Origin: Hevea brasiliensis
Lineage: Eukaryota > Streptophyta > Magnoliopsida > Malpighiales > Euphorbiaceae
DNA: 64,000 bases
Reading direction: 5' to 3'
NCBI RefSeq assembly: GCF_030052815.1
Contig: NC_079497.1
Coordinates: 23,822,258-23,886,257, forward strand
Made by a program: the position numbers and the translations under genes. Under the pieces are notes generated by a model. It was not told the origin of the DNA. It made no database searches and was given only the letters and a program-made list of their open reading frames with translations. Of this stretch, positions 60,294 to 64,000 are shown one piece after another. Positions within the stretch are counted from its first letter, which is position 1, and the number at the start of each line of letters is the position of its first letter.

Positions 60294-62094
60294 TGTCACA
60301 CCTTACCCCTCTGTAAGGCATAACATGATCCCGTAAAATACCTAATGAATTACCGAACTTCACCTACCGATAATTCATTAAGTACACTACAAGGGATTTT
60401 AAAATTATTTTCTTGCATTTTGGAAGTGGTGAGCATTTTGGTAGGAATTAAAATCATTTATTCAAAGCTTATAAACTAGTAAAAATTTTTGTCCATTCTA
60501 ATTTTACCGCAAATTTTATAAAAATTTTGACAGAGTTTCGTTTGTATTTGGAGAAAACCGTTCTTCAAAAACCTGTAAAAAGTACTTCCAATAATTTTTT
60601 CCTAACTCCCAACCTCCAAATATTCTCAAGTCAATACATCTCAAAATTCTCAAAACAAACTACTTCATATCATTCCATCAATATTGTATGCCCAATTTAA
60701 ATTTACAGATATACAATCCAAAAATAAAATTATTACAATTTATTATACAACTGCTCACTTTACATTGATACATACAACATCACAATATTTACATCAAAAG
60801 AACTACAAGGGTATAAAACAATACCCGTATAAAAAGATCAATGGAATCTTCAATATTGATAGCAGCTCACTCTGCTGCTTTCTCCTTGCTCTTATCTGCG
60901 ACAGCAAAACAAGCTATCGCTGATATAAAAATACTCAGTGGTGCACAATAAAAAATTTAAATACAATACATAAATCATTCATTGCCAAAACACAATTTAA
61001 ATGCTGCACAATTACATTTCACAAATTATCAAAGCTCATTATAGAAAAATTTTGGGTCAAATAATTTAATAAACACAGTGTTGCCAATTCATACACAACT
61101 TAAGTCATGACACAAAATTTCCGATCAATGTCGTGTTGTACACCACGACAAAGCAATCTACAACCCCACTAATCGAAATCAATGAGGTAGGTGGCTAGCT
61201 AGTTAATGAGTACTCATTCGATCTACAACCTCAACTAGTAAACCAGAGAGGGAGGAAAATAATCAATCTCACCCCATAAATGGAGGAGGAATAATAAGAT
61301 ACTGTCATGCTAAGTGTGAACACAAAATCAATTCAAAACAATTTAATCAAATAATTTGTGAGAAATCTGATCAATTTCCAAAGTCATATTTATGATCATA
61401 AAATGGCAACACAATACATAATTAATCACAGAAGTCAAATTTAATTTTTTTTTCCTCCTTTTATGTCTTATGACAGACCAAAAATCAATTTAATTAAATA
61501 TATTAATTATATTCTTTATGGCATCATGCATGATGTCATTACCTTTTTAACTTTTTCATTTTCTTTTTTTATTTATTTATTTTTCTATTAGTTCTTTAAT
61601 TTAATTCCTGACTCTGAAATTTTCTTTTCTCCGATTTTATTTGACAGTTAGGTCAGGAGTCAGCTCTTGGGGTCAATTGACTAAATTGCCCCTCGCCGAT
61701 TCATCTCGGTTTGCAAATAATTCAATATTTCTTCCGGCTCCATGACCTAATTATTCGACTGACTTAACAGTTCTTTTTCGTGATTTTCTCTTTTCCACTG
61801 TGTTCATAATGGTCCTAAGGACCGCAGCGTCACATTTTACGGTTTAAAATTTGAGTTTAAAATGACTTCGCAATCCTTCCCGAGAAGGTCACCCATCGCT
61901 GTGACTCTCGGCTCGTTTAACTTCTTATGTTCTATTTTTCTTATTTATACTTTACTAATTGGAGATTACTAATTATTTGTTTTAATAGGTTATCTGGTTG
62001 TCTTAGATGTGGTTCTAATCCCCTTAATTGTCCAAACCGACACCGGTCACCGGAACAGTGAGATTTACCAGGCTATGCAAACGGGGGTGTTACA
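60294..62094 (-). repeat. Element D 3' LTR, internally deleted (1801 bp)
   Basis: TGTCACACCT...GGGGTGTTACA on the plus strand. Both ends match the solo LTR at 49058-52596, but about 1.7 kb of the middle is missing, with the join somewhere near 61300-61560. Stem-loop GCGATAGC-ttgtttt-GCTGTCGC (element sense) at 60898-60920; conserved box in inverse at about 61868-61925. Confidence 0.88.
60898..60920 (-). promoter_or_regulatory. Stem-loop of family D LTR
   Basis: GCGATAGC/GCTGTCGC stem identical to element C; the loop TTGTTTT differs from both other copies. Confidence 0.55.
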
Positions 62095-62115
62095 ATTCCC
62101 CCCCCCCCCCCCTTT
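62095..62115 (-). other. Polypurine tract of element D with 15-G run
   Basis: The plus strand has 15 consecutive C (62098-62112) between ATT and TTTAATAAATTTC. On the minus strand AAAG15AAT precedes the LTR start TGTAACACCC. Confidence 0.85.
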
Positions 62116-62146
62116 AATAAATTTCATCTCGAAATTTTACCTGGTA

Positions 62147-62684
62147 TCAATCTCTGAACAGCTGTGGGTGCTGTCTCCTCATATCCTCCTCTCGTTCCCA
62201 AGTAGCCTCCTGGCCCAAATGATGGTTCCACAGCACTTTCACTAATGGTATTTGCTTGTTCCGTAGCTGCTTCACCTCATAAGCCAAAATTTCTATGGGT
62301 TCTTCTTCATATGTGAGGTTTGGATTCACTTCAATTTCTTCTACTGGTAGTACATAAGATGGGTCTGATCGATACCTCCTCAACATAGACACATGGAAAA
62401 CATTATGTATCTTCTTCAACTCTAGAGATAGTGCCAACCGATATGCCAAAGGACCCACTCTTTCCAAAACTTCATATGGCCCAATGAAGCGAGGACTCAG
62501 TTTCCCCTTTCTGCTGAATCTCATAATTCTCTTCCCAAGGAGAAACTTTGAGGAAAACTTTCTCACCCATTGCATACTCAATATCCCTTCTTTTCAAATC
62601 AATGTAGGACTTCTGATAGTCTGATGCAGTCTTAAGTCGACCTCTGATTACTCTGATCTTCTCCTCAGTTTGCTGAACAATTTA
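62147..62684 (-). pseudogene. Element D integrase C-terminus with chromodomain-like end
   Basis: After the TAA at 62682-62684 the frame continues with VQQTEEKIRVIRGRLK and DLKRRDIEYAMGEKVFLKVS, the basic stretch after the integrase core. An extra G near 62540 (in CCTTGGGAAGAG; element C has CCTTGGAAGAG) shifts the frame. The open frame 62581-62147 then gives GKLSPRFIGPYEVLERVGPL, FHVSMLRRYRSDPS and a tail with VKVLWNHHLGQEATWEREED, like a degenerate chromodomain. Chromodomains of this group guide integration to marked chromatin. One stop and one frameshift make this copy inactive as it stands. Confidence 0.85.
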
Positions 62685-63269
62685 GGGTCCAATCATCTTT
62701 CTTTCACCCACGTCATCCCAACACAACAGGGTTCTACATTTTCTACCATACAAAGCTTCATATGGAGGCATCCCAATGCTTGATTGGTAGTTGTTGTTAT
62801 AAGCAAACTCAATTAAAGGTAAGTGTGTATCCCAACTGCCCTCAAACTCAATCACACAAGCCCGTAGCATATCCTCAAAGATCTGAATTACCCTCTCGGG
62901 TGGCCATGCATGCGTGGGTGGAATGCGATCGAAGTTCAATCTAGTTCCTAGGGCTCTCTGAAGACTACCCCAGAATCTAGAAGTTAACCTAGGATCTCTA
63001 TCTGATACAATGGATACTGGCACTCTATGCAGTCTCACAATCTCATCAATGCACAACTTGGCCAATCTTTCTAAACTGTAGTCCATTCGGACTGGTAGAA
63101 AATGAGCAGACTTAGTCAGTCTGTCAATAATGACCCACACTGCATCATGACTCTTCTGTGTCCTCGGAAGTCCCATCACAAAATCCATAGTTATTCTCTC
63201 CCATTTCCATTTTAGCACTGGTAGTGGATGTAATAACCTAGTTAGTACTTGATGCTCTGCCTTTACTTA
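62685..63269 (-). pseudogene. Element D integrase catalytic core
   Basis: Open from the stop at 63267-63269 to 62685. From the Met at 63218, D12 (ITMDFVM), D73 (IVSDRDPRL) and E108 (PPERVIQ) form a DD35E triad with 35-residue spacing between D73 and E108. Integrase would insert element cDNA into host DNA. The triad is intact, but the stretch before E108 reads FDRIPPTHAWPPERV where element C has [16 protein letters not shown]: nearby indels that cancel each other's frame have rewritten HPQTDGQ. In frame with the RNase H part upstream across two stop codons. Confidence 0.87.
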
Positions 63270-63998
63270 CTGACAAGTTAGGCATTTGGAAACAAACTCC
63301 GCCACATCTCTTTTCATACCCATCCACTAGTAATGCTTTTTTAGCCCTTTATACATTTTTGTACCACCAGGGTGCATGGCAAAAGGAGACTCATGTGCTT
63401 CCTTCAAAATGATCTGCCTCAAATCAACATCATTAGGAACACACATTCTACCCTGGTGTAGCAATAGACCATCATATCTTATTGAGAATTCTGGTTTCTT
63501 GCCCTGCCAGACTTCTTCCAACAGCTTCTGATATTTCTGATCATTCTGAGCAGCCATTCTAATCTGATCAATCAACACTGGCTGTACATGCCATGCAACT
63601 GCTGTCTGTCCCTCATCATTAATCTCTAAGCTAGCATGCAATGATCTTAATTCATGTACCAAAGACAAAGGAGTAACCCGTAGACTTGCCATAGTCTTGT
63701 GACTTAAGGCATCAGCCACAACATTAGCTTTCCCTGGCTGATAGTCTATCAAACAATCATAGTCTTTTATCAACTCTAACCATCTCCTCTGTCTCAAATT
63801 CAGCTCTTTCTGGGTGCCCAAATACTTCAAACTCTTATGATCTGTGTAGATGTAACATTTCTCCCCATACAAATAGTGTCTCCAGATCTTAAGAGCAAAC
63901 ACAATAGCTGCAAGCTCCAAGTCATGTGTCGGATAATTCCTCTCATGCGGTTTTAGCTGGCGTGATGCATAGGCAATGACATTTCGATCTTGCATCAA
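63267..63998 (-). pseudogene. Element D RNase H and integrase zinc-binding region
   Basis: Open for 223 codons from the window's edge, then TAG at 63327-63329, and TAA at 63267-63269. Residues 1-100 are RNase [22 protein letters not shown]28 in [12 protein letters not shown]53 in [11 protein letters not shown]96 in ANVVADALS; the first catalytic Asp lies beyond the edge. It removes the RNA template strand during cDNA synthesis. The integrase zinc-binding region follows: H202, H209 and, after the first stop, KCLTC. The TAG replaces a Trp codon (TGG) and the TAA probably a Gln codon, so few mutations separate it from an open frame. The upstream RT is not in the window. Confidence 0.88.
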
Positions 63999-64000
63999 TA

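Larger units (their letters stand above)
60294..64000 (-). mobile_element. Element D, chromovirus-like Ty3/Gypsy, 3' half (continues right)
   Basis: Minus-strand element. The 3' LTR is 60294-62094, the polypurine tract is at 62095-62115, and pol extends from 62147 off the right edge. A TSD candidate TCGTA lies at 60289-60293; its partner is outside. RT and gag, if present, lie beyond 64000. Confidence 0.88.

Noticed and set aside
60684..60923. 79-codon plus-strand frame
   Set aside because: It lies wholly inside the family D LTR and covers the stem-loop; no domain and no support from the sister LTR at 49058.
1..64000. A new host system (resistance cluster, metabolic cluster or similar)
   Set aside because: Every stretch is accounted for by retroelement sequence or is non-coding; no non-transposon gene could be supported.

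Overview
This window is intergenic, retrotransposon-dense DNA from a flowering plant, probably a eudicot. The evidence is the AT-rich composition, Ty3/Gypsy-type proteins, initiator tRNA-Met primer binding sites (TGGTATCAGAGC), LTRs with TGTAAC...ACA ends and 5-bp target-site duplications (TSDs). The species cannot be named from the sequence. I found no credible host gene, tRNA, rRNA or CRISPR array. Every coding trace belongs to a retroelement and all but short stretches are broken.

Layout: the window is a stack of nested insertions. The oldest layer is a degenerate Tat/Ogre-type Ty3/Gypsy element on the minus strand. Its pieces are scattered over 1-12, 4486-9239, 12700-12733, 16753-17054, 20465-21819 and 41531-44077. 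In minus-strand order they are the 5' LTR part, leader, gag remnant with a zinc-finger-like motif, G-patch-like region, linker, start of RT fused directly to a second (archaeal-type) RNase H, integrase, a 3' UTR with 86-bp and ~142-bp tandem repeats, polypurine tract and 3' LTR.

Inserted into it are four solo LTRs: 13-4480 (TSD ATATG), 9240-12699 (TTAGT, minus), 12734-16752 (TATTT) and 17055-20464 (TCCAT). There is also a 19.7-kb concatemer of a non-autonomous gag-protease element (21820-41530, TSD GTTTA) with six complete or partial LTRs. A further long LTR starts at 44078 and runs off the right edge. Within that last LTR sit a complete but defective element C (44762-58812, TSD TCCAC), which itself carries a minus-strand solo LTR (49058-52596, TSD GTGAA), and the 3' half of a minus-strand element D (60294 to beyond 64000) whose RNase H-integrase-chromodomain reading frame is the best preserved coding sequence here.

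How the parts relate: the LTR families (3.4-4.5 kb when complete) look related. They share ends, a GC-richer box about 170 bp from the LTR start (lost in family B), degenerate internal modules containing CCATAACT, a long palindrome, and a stem-loop near the presumed transcription start. Element B keeps only gag and a decayed protease. Element C lacks RT. Both therefore would have depended on proteins from autonomous relatives such as D. The most unusual features are the single-TSD concatemer with templated and microhomology junctions, the empty-site copy of the first solo LTR's target at 43731, and stem-loops kept between families while their loops differ.
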